NCBI RefSeq assembly: GCF_015082335.1 | Contig: NZ_BLRL01000006.1 | Coordinates: forward strand, 99,928-163,927 | Origin: Moritella sp. F3 | GTDB taxonomy: Bacteria; Pseudomonadota; Gammaproteobacteria; Enterobacterales; Moritellaceae | DNA length: 64,000 nt | Direction of reading: 5' to 3' | Shown: one piece after another, positions 25,885-34,549 of the stretch | Position numbering within the stretch: the stretch's first letter is position 1 | Layout of the letters: every line of letters begins with the position of its first letter | Notes under the pieces: generated by a model | Seen by the model: only the letters and a program-made list of their open reading frames with translations | The model's database searches: none | Told to the model about the DNA's origin: nothing | Program-made: the position numbers and the translations under genes

Positions 25885-26756
25885 TATACTTTCCTTTTTG
25901 TGTGCAATCGTACTGCAGCACGTTCGTAAATATCGACCAATATTTTGATTGGTTTGTCGTCTTTATTGACTGCATTTTCAAGTCTGTAATTATAACGACT
26001 ACCCTGTGTACCCCAAACTTCTCGTCCAGTTTCTTCGTTAGTCACTTTGTGTTCGAACAGCTTATTATTCATTTGCTTAGTTATTGTAGCGAATAAATCT
26101 AGTATGTTCGAAGCAGTATCAATTTTTGCGAATGAATTAATAGCTGATAGTGATACAAAAACTTCACCAGCTACGGTGTTAAAGTTATCAGAGTAATAAA
26201 GTCTGTCAATTTCATCTGTCGATAATCGTTCATCATGAATCACTTTCAGCGAATAAAAATCAGTTGCAGCTGTGCGTTTATCTAATTTTAATGAGGTACG
26301 GTACTTAACATTCATAAAGCCAAAATACTTTTCATCTCGAGGCTCCATAAGACGAACACTTTTAAACTTGCCTTCACGAGCCTTAATCATATCTTTACCG
26401 CAACCCAAGTAGACTTCATCCTTTTTTTGTAGTTCACCAAATACTTTACGAACGGAAAGCAAGTAATGAGTCACAATAGCTTCAGCTTTAACTAATTCAG
26501 GTCTTTTTTCATTATAATTCCCTGCGGCTAAAGTAATGACGCCACCAGTGAATAAATCTGGTGTACACCACTTTACAAAAATCTTGCCTTCGTCTAATGA
26601 TGGCATTTCAGCTTTAACATTTAGTGTGAAATGTCGTGGCTCATGATCTTCCTCAAATGAAATGATATTATTTTGTTCAGTTTCATTAGTGGTTTTTAAG
26701 ATATTCTGACACTTCTCAGCGGATTTAATTAGTTCTTCTAATGCTTTATTAATCAT
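25884..26756 (-). CDS. hypothetical protein, 290 aa
   Basis: The start at 26756 (MINKALEELIKS) has a perfect AGGAGGAAGT ribosome binding site; a longer in-frame form reads through a Leu-rich, weakly supported leader. The product is a soluble alpha/beta protein with no recognised motif. It is the first gene of a coupled operon: this protein, a two-helix membrane protein, and a basic protein. Such soluble-plus-membrane pairs occur in defence and stress modules, but no known system is recognised. Confidence 0.62.
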   Translation of the reverse strand: MINKALEELIKSAEKCQNILKTTNETEQNNIISFEEDHEPRHFTLNVKAEMPSLDEGKIFVKWCTPDLFTGGVITLAAGNYNEKRPELVKAEAIVTHYLLSVRKVFGELQKKDEVYLGCGKDMIKAREGKFKSVRLMEPRDEKYFGFMNVKYRTSLKLDKRTAATDFYSLKVIHDERLSTDEIDRLYYSDNFNTVAGEVFVSLSAINSFAKIDTASNILDLFATITKQMNNKLFEHKVTNEETGREVWGTQGSRYNYRLENAVNKDDKPIKILVDIYERAAVRLHTKRKV

Positions 26757-27225
26757 ACTTCCTCCTGTTACTTTACCCAATAGTAACAGGCAGTGTTGAA
26801 AATGCAACAATAACAATGAATTATTTATATTAATTTACTCCATCGGCATCAGAATACACTCAATTAAACTTACTTCGACAACTTATAATTGATGATAGAT
26901 CTAAATTTAATAGTGAATTTAATAGGTGTCGATGTAAGAAAGAAAAAAACACTTATGGGTGATCGTGATTTGACTTTTTATTGGCTGGATTGAATTCCTG
27001 TAACTGGCAAAGTTCAGGAATAATTATTGAAATCAAATTATTACAGATGCAGAACGCTTCTTATTATTATTTATAAAAGGGCGTATGTGTCCTCAAATAC
27101 GATCCATACTAATCTCGAAAACCTATATTGTTCAGGTTATCCCCCCCTTGATATACCGAAGGGTATTGAGTCTAAAACATAGAAATACTGGTATAATCCA
27201 TCGTAATCAATAGTTGCAAACACAT
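26757..27225. other. non-coding stretch
   Basis: No supported gene. Nothing beyond short AT-rich promoter-like sequence was seen. Confidence 0.45.
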
Positions 27226-27657
27226 TTATTTAAACTGATTTGCATTCAAATTTGGTGTGTTAACCGATAAGCATAACTTTTCCATGCTTTCATCATTATA
27301 AGTTTTAATCATATAATGTTTAGGCTTAGTTACATCCGAGAGCGGCAGGCATATTTCACTGTTAGGAAGAATAAGGATATTAGCTTTATTTACTACATTC
27401 ATACTATCTGAACGACTATAGGTGACCCCCACATAATACTGCTCTTTTTCGCCGTCAAGAATACTACCAAGTACTTTTAATTTAAAAGCTTCCCCAGACA
27501 CATAGACAGAATTGAACTTTACTTCGTCGTTTAAGTGTGAAGTGGCCTGGTTGACCAACTGACCATTAGCATCATAAATACTAGCGTCCAAATTCACACC
27601 TGCAGTTACAGGCAATGAGTACAAACTAATTAGTGCCCATATAAATTTTTTCTTCAT
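27226..27657 (-). CDS. secreted hypothetical protein, 143 aa
   Basis: The N-terminus (MKKKFIWALISLYSLPVTAG) is a classic Sec signal peptide with basic end, hydrophobic core and a cleavage site near VTAG. The mature part has two Cys (EICLPL, KLCLSV) that could form a disulphide in the periplasm. AAGGAATCGTTAT precedes the ATG. No family is recognised. Confidence 0.68.
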   Translation of the reverse strand: MKKKFIWALISLYSLPVTAGVNLDASIYDANGQLVNQATSHLNDEVKFNSVYVSGEAFKLKVLGSILDGEKEQYYVGVTYSRSDSMNVVNKANILILPNSEICLPLSDVTKPKHYMIKTYNDESMEKLCLSVNTPNLNANQFK

Positions 27658-27690
27658 ATAACGATTCCTTACTTATAGGTAATTTGCATT

Positions 27691-28380
27691 TTATACAGTA
27701 GAACTGAGTTGCTTCGATAGTTTCCGAGGGATAATCCTATAACGCCTATTCACCAAACCCGAACTATCTATCCAATTATTTAACTCACCGATAGCGTAAT
27801 AGTCGGAAAGCGTCAACTCCATTGTATTCAATTGTGATTCATTGCCGTAAGAGGGTTCAACACCTAGTAAGGATGCTAAATCTTTACACCAGATCTTCCA
27901 ATCAAACAGTAGTGATTTTAGGTTTCTTTGGCATGACGGAATAAAGTGCACCTGGTAAAGTAATTCATACCACTTAGAGACATGTTCATGACCAATGACA
28001 CTGTTAAGCCATAGAGCCGTATGATTCTGCAGCTGCATTAACCCCAAATCAGAGTAGCGGAGGTTAGAGGGTGAATAGTTTGCTGAACGGCTAAGTTCCA
28101 AAGCAAACGTCGATGCTCTATTTCTTAAATCAATTTCGATATCGTGTTCATTTATAGTAACGTAAAATAAAAGAGAATCTAAATGGGAATATTTATTGAC
28201 CAACTTAATGATCATATCTCCAAGTCTCTTTTTCTCATCAAGCCGAGCTGTATTAGTGCCAATTGTACGCATGACTGCAGAAAGATCTTTTGCTAAATCA
28301 ACTCCACCAGCGATTTCGCCAATTAGTGACTTGCTTATTAGGCGCATCCCCTCACTCAGTAATCGTTGTATGTCCATCAT
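27691..28380 (-). CDS. hypothetical protein, 229 aa
   Basis: GGGTAGGG precedes a double ATG. The protein is helical in the first half (RLISKSLIGEIAGGVDLAKDL) and has a Trp-rich later region. No signal peptide is visible. The secreted-protein gene lies 33 bases downstream on the same strand, so they may share a transcript. No family is recognised. Confidence 0.6.
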   Translation of the reverse strand: MMDIQRLLSEGMRLISKSLIGEIAGGVDLAKDLSAVMRTIGTNTARLDEKKRLGDMIIKLVNKYSHLDSLLFYVTINEHDIEIDLRNRASTFALELSRSANYSPSNLRYSDLGLMQLQNHTALWLNSVIGHEHVSKWYELLYQVHFIPSCQRNLKSLLFDWKIWCKDLASLLGVEPSYGNESQLNTMELTLSDYYAIGELNNWIDSSGLVNRRYRIIPRKLSKQLSSTV

Positions 28381-28498
28381 CCCTACCCTTTCATATTAAC
28401 TAAGACACATTATATAGATTGGCTTTAATGAAAGGGGGAACGACTGAATATTGAAATTAATGACTTATTTTTGATTAAACAGTTAAATCAACAACTAA

Positions 28499-29455
28499 CT
28501 AATGCTGATTAATGTGGTTGATCAGTTTATCACTGTACACAACTTCAATGTATTTATCATCAAACCTTAATTCATTAAACAAAGTGAATCTGTGTACAAT
28601 GGTAGGAGAATTGACTTCTGCTTTGAAGAATATCATCTTATTGCAAATATCATTTATCTTATTGTCCGTAAGGTTGTAGTCGGCCCTATCAAACCTAAGC
28701 GTTTTAATTGCCAATATATCCGATGCTAATACGATCTCGTCAGAATCAAATTTAGGTCCAAACAATTTCAATTTTGGCGAGATGAAATTAGAGGTTGTGG
28801 TGTAAACTCCGTGTTTATTAGTGAACGGAATATTTCGGCCCTTTGCTGCATCCCTGTTCTTACTCTCCATGCCACCAAGAGCAAATAGGTAACTGTAATT
28901 CATATCTAAAAGTGGCAATAAATGACATCTACTGGCTTCTTTAGGTGACAATTCAACACCCTCTAATTGTAAGGGCATCTTGTCGATAAACGATTTAACT
29001 ATTTGCTCGCGTTCATCTTCAGTTGTTTCATAAAGGTCTTCGATTAACTCGTCATCAAAAATAGCGTCATGCATAGAATTGACGCTTTCATCAATTCCAG
29101 CTTGTAAGAATGCTTTTTGCTCTAGTTTACTAAGATTAATCACAATGTCGCGACATAGTTTTACACTCAGGCCTTCAATTTTAGCTGTGAAAACTGCAAT
29201 GATTGAGTCTGTCACATCTTTATTATAAATAATGAGAAAGTCGTTTTCATCTGCTTGATTTCTGAATTTTGCCGAGTCAGTTAATTCAGAGTGACTTTTA
29301 TAGCCTATACCGATTGACAGGTAATCATTTCGTTTGAAGGAAGATAATTTCTTTTGTGATAGCGCATCAGCAATAGCTTTAGCCAGTTGATCTGACTTTT
29401 CTTTAAATGCGTTTAGTTGCGACGGATAGACCGCTAGAGGAAATGAAGATTTCAT
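28499..29455 (-). CDS. hypothetical protein, 318 aa
   Basis: AAAAGGTATAGTT precedes the ATG. The N-terminal 60 residues (KSDQLAKAIADALSQKK ... GIGYKSHSEL) recall a short helical module seen at the start of several unrelated plasmid proteins and also in the 63-aa protein at 35469. The remainder is not recognised. Confidence 0.6.
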   Translation of the reverse strand: MKSSFPLAVYPSQLNAFKEKSDQLAKAIADALSQKKLSSFKRNDYLSIGIGYKSHSELTDSAKFRNQADENDFLIIYNKDVTDSIIAVFTAKIEGLSVKLCRDIVINLSKLEQKAFLQAGIDESVNSMHDAIFDDELIEDLYETTEDEREQIVKSFIDKMPLQLEGVELSPKEASRCHLLPLLDMNYSYLFALGGMESKNRDAAKGRNIPFTNKHGVYTTTSNFISPKLKLFGPKFDSDEIVLASDILAIKTLRFDRADYNLTDNKINDICNKMIFFKAEVNSPTIVHRFTLFNELRFDDKYIEVVYSDKLINHINQH

Positions 29456-29647
29456 AACTATACCTTTTGGTTATATATACTAACTACGTGCCCCACCGCG
29501 TCAGCTTACCCAAAGATATTTGTGGATTAGCTTTGTATCGTCTTGGCAATCTTAGAGACTGAGGCATGCCCTGGCGACGAATAAACCAGTTCATCCATGG
29601 TATCTTATTCCCCCTAGAAATCAACAGCACATACCCATACAAAAAAA

Positions 29648-29987
29648 TTGCTTTTTGGCCCCTTTCAAGCTAACTTAATTGATACCAGTCAGGCTTAGCT
29701 GGTGTCACGCCTCACTTTCAAGATCATTCTACAGTTACTCGTGCTATTTCATTATCTTTTGAAATCGCTATTTAATTCCAAATCTAATTACTAGAAACAA
29801 CTTTGGGTTGTGCTTTTTTGCGTCTGCAATTTAAGTTAAGCACAGCGAAAAATTGTTTTGTGTGATTTTTTAAATCATCAAACGTTGGAACAGGCATTGC
29901 TTCCAACAGGTCCCCAGACTGCCTAACTTTCAAACCGCCCAATTAAGGGCTCGCCTTATTGGCACAAACCATCCAAAGGATAATTTA
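29648..29987 (+). promoter_or_regulatory. structured leader, copy 6
   Basis: Promoter TTGCTT (29648-29653), 17-base spacer, TAACTT (29671-29676). PK1: ACCAG 29684-29688 with CTGGT 29699-29703, AGGC 29691-29694 with GCCT 29709-29712. No GTGACG palindrome. TTGTTTTGTGTGAT, then hairpin GATTT/AAATC. PK2: GTTGGA 29884-29889 with TCCAAC 29902-29907, AGGC 29892-29895 with GCCT 29921-29924, short inner hairpin GTC/GAC, end AACTTTCAA. A GCC-TTATT-GGC hairpin precedes the ribosome binding site. Confidence 0.85.
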
Positions 29988-30176
29988 ATGACCTCATTAA
30001 CAACGATCGCGACTAACAAGATCAAAGCACTACAAAAAGCCTTAGCACGAGTTGAATTGTGTAAAGAGCAATTACAAGAAGCTGCACTATTGAAATCTCG
30101 TGGTTACATGACTAGCACTTTCAATGCAGAAGTTGCTCTATCAAAAGCAAATTGGCAACTACGCCAGTGTTTATAA
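29988..30176 (+). CDS. small helical protein, 62 aa
   Basis: AAAGGATAATTTA precedes the ATG. A single long amphipathic helix or coiled coil (IKALQKALARVELCKEQLQEAALL). First gene behind leader copy 6; the PP-loop gene follows with its own PK2-type element between. No family is recognised. Confidence 0.6.
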   Translation: MTSLTTIATNKIKALQKALARVELCKEQLQEAALLKSRGYMTSTFNAEVALSKANWQLRQCL

Positions 30177-30264
30177 TCAAAACTGAATCAGAGGGCTTAC
30201 GCCCTTTTATTCTTTCCATCTAACAAAGTCCCATGTCCTAAATAAAGCCTAATTACTAGACACC

Positions 30265-30410
30265 GCAATGAGGTTTCAGCATCGTTAAACCACATTGCAG
30301 TTTCGTGTAACTTATGTTGCTCAAACGTCGGATATTGGCTAACCACTGACACATGCTTTCTGCATGGCCACCTACCAACACTGCCTTTAGGCAACATCCA
30401 AGGACTTTTT
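30265..30410 (+). promoter_or_regulatory. intercistronic PK2 element, copy 13
   Basis: An element with the PK2 half only, between the 62-aa and PP-loop genes. A stem GCAATG/CATTGC with nested GGTTT/AAACC comes first. PK2: GTCGG 30327-30331 with CTGAC 30346-30350 (one wobble), loop TGGC 30336-30339 with GCCA 30367-30370, inner hairpin CATGC/GCATG, end CCTACCAA (30371-30378). AAGGACTTTTT and the start codon follow. Confidence 0.75.
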
Positions 30411-31853
30411 ATGTCTCATTCAATAACACTACAAGAAAGACAAGCAATTGTTGACGAGTTCGTGACCGGAGAGTATGTATTACCTACCGTACCAGGGAAA
30501 AAAGTATTTTACATCATTCCGCTTAGCGGGGGGATCGACTCAATGACAGTCGGGCATGTCCTTACGGCAAGATACCCTGACAATAAATTTATATGCATCA
30601 ACGCTGATACAGGATTTGAAGCAGACGGCACAGAGGAAGCTCTTGAGCTTTTTGAATCAATTACTGGAAAAAATATTGTTAGGATCAAGCCCAAGGATGA
30701 CCTTCTTACCATGATTGAAAAGTCTGGAAACTTCCTTCCTAGCCAGAGGGCTCGTAGCTGTACTGGTTATACCAAAACTATTCCAATTAAAAAGTTATAT
30801 CAACAACTCAGAGAAATGCACGGTGAAGATGCGGTGTTTATTCAATTTGTTGGCTTACGTTTTGACGAACCTACTCGCGAGGGTATTACGTGGAAAGAGG
30901 ATTATATAGCTTCTGCATATCCACTTCAGGCGCTTGGATTAACAAAGAGTTGCGTTAATAAAATCGTAGAGCGAATCCAAGGGATCCCGCGTTATTACCA
31001 AGAAAAATCGCGCTCTGGCTGCAAAATGTGTATTTTTTCGAGACGTTCGGAAATAATAGATGCTTGGAAGCAATCACCAGCGGATTTAACCCGTGCGGCT
31101 AATATGGAAGAAATACCTACTAATACGTTGCGTGTATACAACGAAATGCCAAAAACTGTATCTGAGATTACTGGGACTGCTAGAAATTGGCTTTCTTACT
31201 ATCGTCCGTCTCGACTAAATAATCCAACAACTGGATATGAAGGAGAACGGGGTAAAAATCGACTCAACGATAGTATCGGTGATTTATTCGGAGCTAGCGA
31301 TGCAAAGAAACTTTACGTTGCTGTCGAATATCATTATCACGGTGGTTACGGTGGTTTCTTTCAGCCCCAAGTTTACTTTGAGAAAATGATTACTTATTCA
31401 ACATCGCTTGGTGGAATAAAGACAGCTCTTAAACATTGGTGGCTACACCGTCTTCACACTAAAGAACTTTACAATAGTGATGAAAAGGAAATGACCGGTA
31501 CTCGTCAAGTGCAAATACTTGAACTTGAAGTAGATGATTTTGACGAAGAGATACCGCCTAAGCCTACTGGTGTGTTTACCTGGCAGAACGATCGAACTCC
31601 ACTTTTCGCAATTAAGAAGGCAGTGGCCGTAATTGAACGGATACTACTAACTGAAGGGCTTAAACAAGATCTTAAAAGTGCTAACAAGCAAATTAAACAG
31701 ATCGCGAATGAATTAATACCGATGATTGAAAACGCTAAATGTTACGGAAGAATTTTAAGTAGCATGGAGTATTGCAAACCAGCATTATCAGATCTCGTTG
31801 ATGACCTTGTTATCACCGAAGCGCCTGTAGCCTGTATGTCTTGCTCAAGATAA
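30411..31853 (+). CDS. PP-loop ATPase, PAPS reductase-like, 480 aa
   Basis: The N-terminal third is a PP-loop ATP-pyrophosphatase fold: PLSGGIDSMT (residues 37-46, SGGxDS loop), FICINADTGFEADGTEEAL and RSCTGYTKTIPIKKL, which fit the phosphoadenosine phosphosulphate reductase family. A Cys pair SGCKMCIF (near 203-206) and a C-terminal ACMSC suggest a metal or Fe-S site. The C-terminal 250 residues are not recognised. Standalone PAPS reductase-like proteins on phages and plasmids often act in nucleic-acid or sulphur modification rather than sulphate assimilation; which applies here is unknown. Controlled by a PK2 element. Confidence 0.75.
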   Translation: MSHSITLQERQAIVDEFVTGEYVLPTVPGKKVFYIIPLSGGIDSMTVGHVLTARYPDNKFICINADTGFEADGTEEALELFESITGKNIVRIKPKDDLLTMIEKSGNFLPSQRARSCTGYTKTIPIKKLYQQLREMHGEDAVFIQFVGLRFDEPTREGITWKEDYIASAYPLQALGLTKSCVNKIVERIQGIPRYYQEKSRSGCKMCIFSRRSEIIDAWKQSPADLTRAANMEEIPTNTLRVYNEMPKTVSEITGTARNWLSYYRPSRLNNPTTGYEGERGKNRLNDSIGDLFGASDAKKLYVAVEYHYHGGYGGFFQPQVYFEKMITYSTSLGGIKTALKHWWLHRLHTKELYNSDEKEMTGTRQVQILELEVDDFDEEIPPKPTGVFTWQNDRTPLFAIKKAVAVIERILLTEGLKQDLKSANKQIKQIANELIPMIENAKCYGRILSSMEYCKPALSDLVDDLVITEAPVACMSCSR

Positions 31854-31929
31854 TTTCACTACCAACAACACGCCCAATTTAATTGGGCGTTGCCAATTTG
31901 GCTCAAACCATCCCATAAAGGATAAATAA

Positions 31930-32265
31930 ATGACAGATCAAGCTATTATCGATTGTTTAATTTTAAATCATGTCTTTTTTCAAGCGTCTCCGAGAGGTGA
32001 CCATGGTACTTATGACATGCTGGTGAATGCAATGGATAAAGAACGAAAACAACAGTACTTCAAATCGACAGTACTACCGTTATTAAAAGTGTTGAAGGTA
32101 CCACTAATTGAATCTCTACTTAGCGGAACTAAAAACGAGGCTCAAGGTGATGTTTACAGTAACCAATGGTTTATTGCCAATATCACAAGTGATCTTGTTA
32201 ACGACGCAGAGAATGCTATTAACGTTATAGATCGAGTTACCCAAGATAAGTTATTAAAAGCATAA
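31930..32265 (+). CDS. hypothetical protein, 111 aa
   Basis: AAAGGATAAATAA precedes the ATG. Two intergenic hairpins (CGCCCAATT/AATTGGGCG and GCCAA/TTGGC) lie upstream. The protein is helical and of mixed charge (LLPLLKVLKVPLIESLL-like region near residue 55). It is probably co-transcribed with the PP-loop gene. No family is recognised. Confidence 0.6.
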   Translation: MTDQAIIDCLILNHVFFQASPRGDHGTYDMLVNAMDKERKQQYFKSTVLPLLKVLKVPLIESLLSGTKNEAQGDVYSNQWFIANITSDLVNDAENAINVIDRVTQDKLLKA

Positions 32266-32317
32266 ATTTTTTTATCAGAATAGTGAACGTCACAATTATA
32301 TTGTGGCGCTCTATTCC

Positions 32318-32410
32318 GTGACGTCGTCACACTCGTGTAAAATCTTGTCTATGCCACCAGCATAGGCTTACTTACTCAATCCGCCTACTTTGGCTACATA
32401 AAGGACTTTC
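32318..32410 (+). promoter_or_regulatory. reduced leader, copy 7 (operator and hairpins only)
   Basis: Palindrome GTGACGTCGTCAC at 32318-32330 without an upstream PK1. Downstream are ATGC/GCAT hairpin, TACTTACTCAA and a GCC-TACTT-TGGC hairpin before AAAGGACTTTC. It looks like a shortened or decayed leader. Confidence 0.6.
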
Positions 32411-32511
32411 ATGTCTCAAAATATATTTTTACAAATCACCAGGGTGCAATTAAATTTGCTTTCAATAACGCAATCGGTTTTGAATCGCTAAAGGCGTTCA
32501 GAGAAGAAGCA

Positions 32512-32820
32512 ATGAAAACAAAATTGAATGTAGTTCAGTTACAATTTGATAATGAGAGTGTTCACTTTACTGATGACACAGCTAAATTGAAAATTGCTGA
32601 ATACCTTTGGGATACTTTTAAAAATATCACTTTGGATGAAGACGGAGTTGATGGTTCCATTCTCCAACCATTTTTACATTTTACACCACATACTGATGTT
32701 TACGATATTTGGCACTGGTTTGAAGCTGAATTTGAACTAAGCGTTCCTAAAGACTTAATGAAAGTTTTACAAGAGATGAGCGCACATAAGTGTGTGCTCA
32801 TCTCTACCTCAGCTACTTAG
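32512..32820 (+). CDS. hypothetical protein, 102 aa, probably frameshifted at its 5' end
   Basis: The best ribosome binding site (AAAGGACTTTC) serves an ATG at 32411, but that frame stops after 26 codons. The frame of this gene is open upstream and reads NHQGAIKFAFNNAIGFESL before the internal ATG at 32512, so the original gene probably began at 32411 and lost or gained a base in the A- or T-rich stretch at 32418-32430. The product is acidic and ends HKCVLISTSAT. It may be expressed as a 102-aa form, by frameshifting, or be decaying. Confidence 0.55.
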   Translation: MKTKLNVVQLQFDNESVHFTDDTAKLKIAEYLWDTFKNITLDEDGVDGSILQPFLHFTPHTDVYDIWHWFEAEFELSVPKDLMKVLQEMSAHKCVLISTSAT

Positions 32821-33019
32821 CTGTTTCTAAATCATTCTTATACCCGCTAGTCCATATTGTCATACCGCCTTCCCCCCCATTTTATTGCCCTTTCAAAATA
32901 ATCATGAATAATTCATTCCGCCAACAAGCAATGAATAAGTTTAAATATACATAACTCGGTTATATCCGCTTTCACTGCTCATCGAAACATTTATTAATGA
33001 ATTAAGTCAGGAGCATCAT

Positions 33020-33100
33020 ATGAATTCAAAAATTCAGCCGATCTCCAAAAGAAGTCCTGATAAAGTTACAATTCTATTTAGAAAATACGAGGTCAAGTAG
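33020..33100 (+). CDS. possible 26-aa peptide
   Basis: ATG has a strong AGGAGCATCAT ribosome binding site and encodes a basic peptide (MNSKIQPISKRSPDKVTILF...). It lies in the otherwise empty 360-base stretch before the double relaxase-domain gene. Support is limited to the binding site and position. Confidence 0.35.
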   Translation: MNSKIQPISKRSPDKVTILFRKYEVK

Positions 33101-33182
33101 TGAATGCTTCAGTGATAATAACTGATTGTTGAAATTAGACTTACTTTGCCAATAATAAAAGAATATTAAATAGGACGAGTAA

Positions 33183-34475
33183 ATGAATGTAGATATGGAT
33201 ATGGCACTGACGGTAGTTGCATGTATTGTTGCAGCAAATGTCATTAATCGGGTCGCGGTCAACCCGATACTCAATCGCTTTACTGGATCAGGAAGCGTGA
33301 TGAGCAGACGACACGAAAATAGTTCCGGACTGTCATCAAAAACATCTCACGAAAAAAGAGCAGTCGTTCATCATGCAGCCAACGATGATACCTCCCTTTC
33401 TACTGCAGATAGGTCTGACATGATTAAACCACCAGCTCAACATGACGGCGATACTTTTACCGTATTTTTCGAGTGGGTAAAATCAGAACTTGAGTATGGC
33501 TCCATAGCGATTAATAAAGAATCAAGTTCAGTCCATATTATTGAAAAGCACCTCGCGCTTATGTCTCCACACATATTCCAACACTTCATAAAGTCTAACG
33601 TTGGCAATGAGTTTTTAAATAAACATATGCCAAATAAAAAATCAAACAGACAAAAAATAAAACAGGTAAAAAACGATATACTCAGTGCGCAAAGGCATTT
33701 GTGTTCGGTCTTTGGGAGTGATTTCGTTAAAGTAAATAATACTAATGTTGGCGCCAAGAAAAATAAAGTGTTGATGCTGGACAAGGCATTGACAGAATAC
33801 TTACTCAACAACCTAGCATTGGAGGACTCAAGTCATGTTATTACTCGTCTACCTATAATCGACGACAAACAAGATACGATTATGAGCAGTCAATGTGAAA
33901 CAGTCTCCGGTTACACTCTAAAGAGCATTCCAGAAAAAGATACAATTCTAAATGCCGAGTCGGCCACCCTATCACCCACCCAGGGCATTGCGGCCACAGA
34001 GTCAATTAAGAAACTCGGTGTCAATGAAAACGAAACATTCAACATATTCACAGGGTGGTTAAAGGTCCAAATAGAAAATGGCAGCATACCTATAAATGAA
34101 TCAGTTAATTCTGCGCATGTAGTCGACCAAAATCTAGTCCTAATTTGGCCGCGGGAACTCACTAAATTTATTAATTCGATTCAAGGTTGTCATTTGTTGC
34201 AGTTGAAGGCAAAAGACTCCACCCGTAAAGGTCAGCGCAAGTATATAGAACGCGAATTGTTCAAGGCTGGAAAGCATATATGCTCAGTTACAAGTGATGA
34301 TGTTTTAAAGTTTGGTGAAAATGGATGTGATAAAAGTAAAACAATTAATGGATTTATGTGTAATCCTGAATTGACCAGTTATTTACTCAGTGACAAAGTA
34401 TACGTGAATTCTGATTACATAACTTTAAAGTCGATTATTGATAGTAGAAAGGAAGTTAAGATAGCCGCTATTTAA
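33183..34475 (+). CDS. protein with two tandem TraI_2 C-terminal domains, 430 aa
   Basis: After an N-terminal hydrophobic segment (residues 7-22, MALTVVACIVAANVIN) and a linker, two copies of the domain normally found at the C-terminus of MobH relaxases occur: residues about 90-215 (TFTVFFEWVKSELEYGSIAIN, SSVHIIEKHLALMSPHIF) and about 283-410 (TFNIFTGWLKVQIENGSIPIN, SAHVVDQNLVLIWPREL). The relaxase at 57006 has the same domain (TFNIFLKWLTHQ, AAVHVVDSKIVLVSPRIF). No HD relaxase domain is present here. It may assist transfer, or bind or mimic the relaxase partner site. Confidence 0.75.
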   Translation: MNVDMDMALTVVACIVAANVINRVAVNPILNRFTGSGSVMSRRHENSSGLSSKTSHEKRAVVHHAANDDTSLSTADRSDMIKPPAQHDGDTFTVFFEWVKSELEYGSIAINKESSSVHIIEKHLALMSPHIFQHFIKSNVGNEFLNKHMPNKKSNRQKIKQVKNDILSAQRHLCSVFGSDFVKVNNTNVGAKKNKVLMLDKALTEYLLNNLALEDSSHVITRLPIIDDKQDTIMSSQCETVSGYTLKSIPEKDTILNAESATLSPTQGIAATESIKKLGVNENETFNIFTGWLKVQIENGSIPINESVNSAHVVDQNLVLIWPRELTKFINSIQGCHLLQLKAKDSTRKGQRKYIERELFKAGKHICSVTSDDVLKFGENGCDKSKTINGFMCNPELTSYLLSDKVYVNSDYITLKSIIDSRKEVKIAAI

Positions 34476-34489
34476 AGATGTGGTGACAA

Positions 34490-34517
34490 TGGCACTGTGC
34501 TAAGTATTACAGTGCCA
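34490..34517. terminator. bidirectional terminator-like hairpin
   Basis: TGGCACTGT pairs perfectly with ACAGTGCCA between two convergent genes. Confidence 0.6.
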
Positions 34518-34549
34518 CATATTGATTAATCGCATCAAACGTCATGAAA

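Noticed and set aside
32418..32430. Programmed -1 frameshift site
   Set aside because: The local sequence A-TTT-TTA is close to, but not, a canonical slippery heptamer and no downstream stimulatory structure is evident; an indel is simpler.
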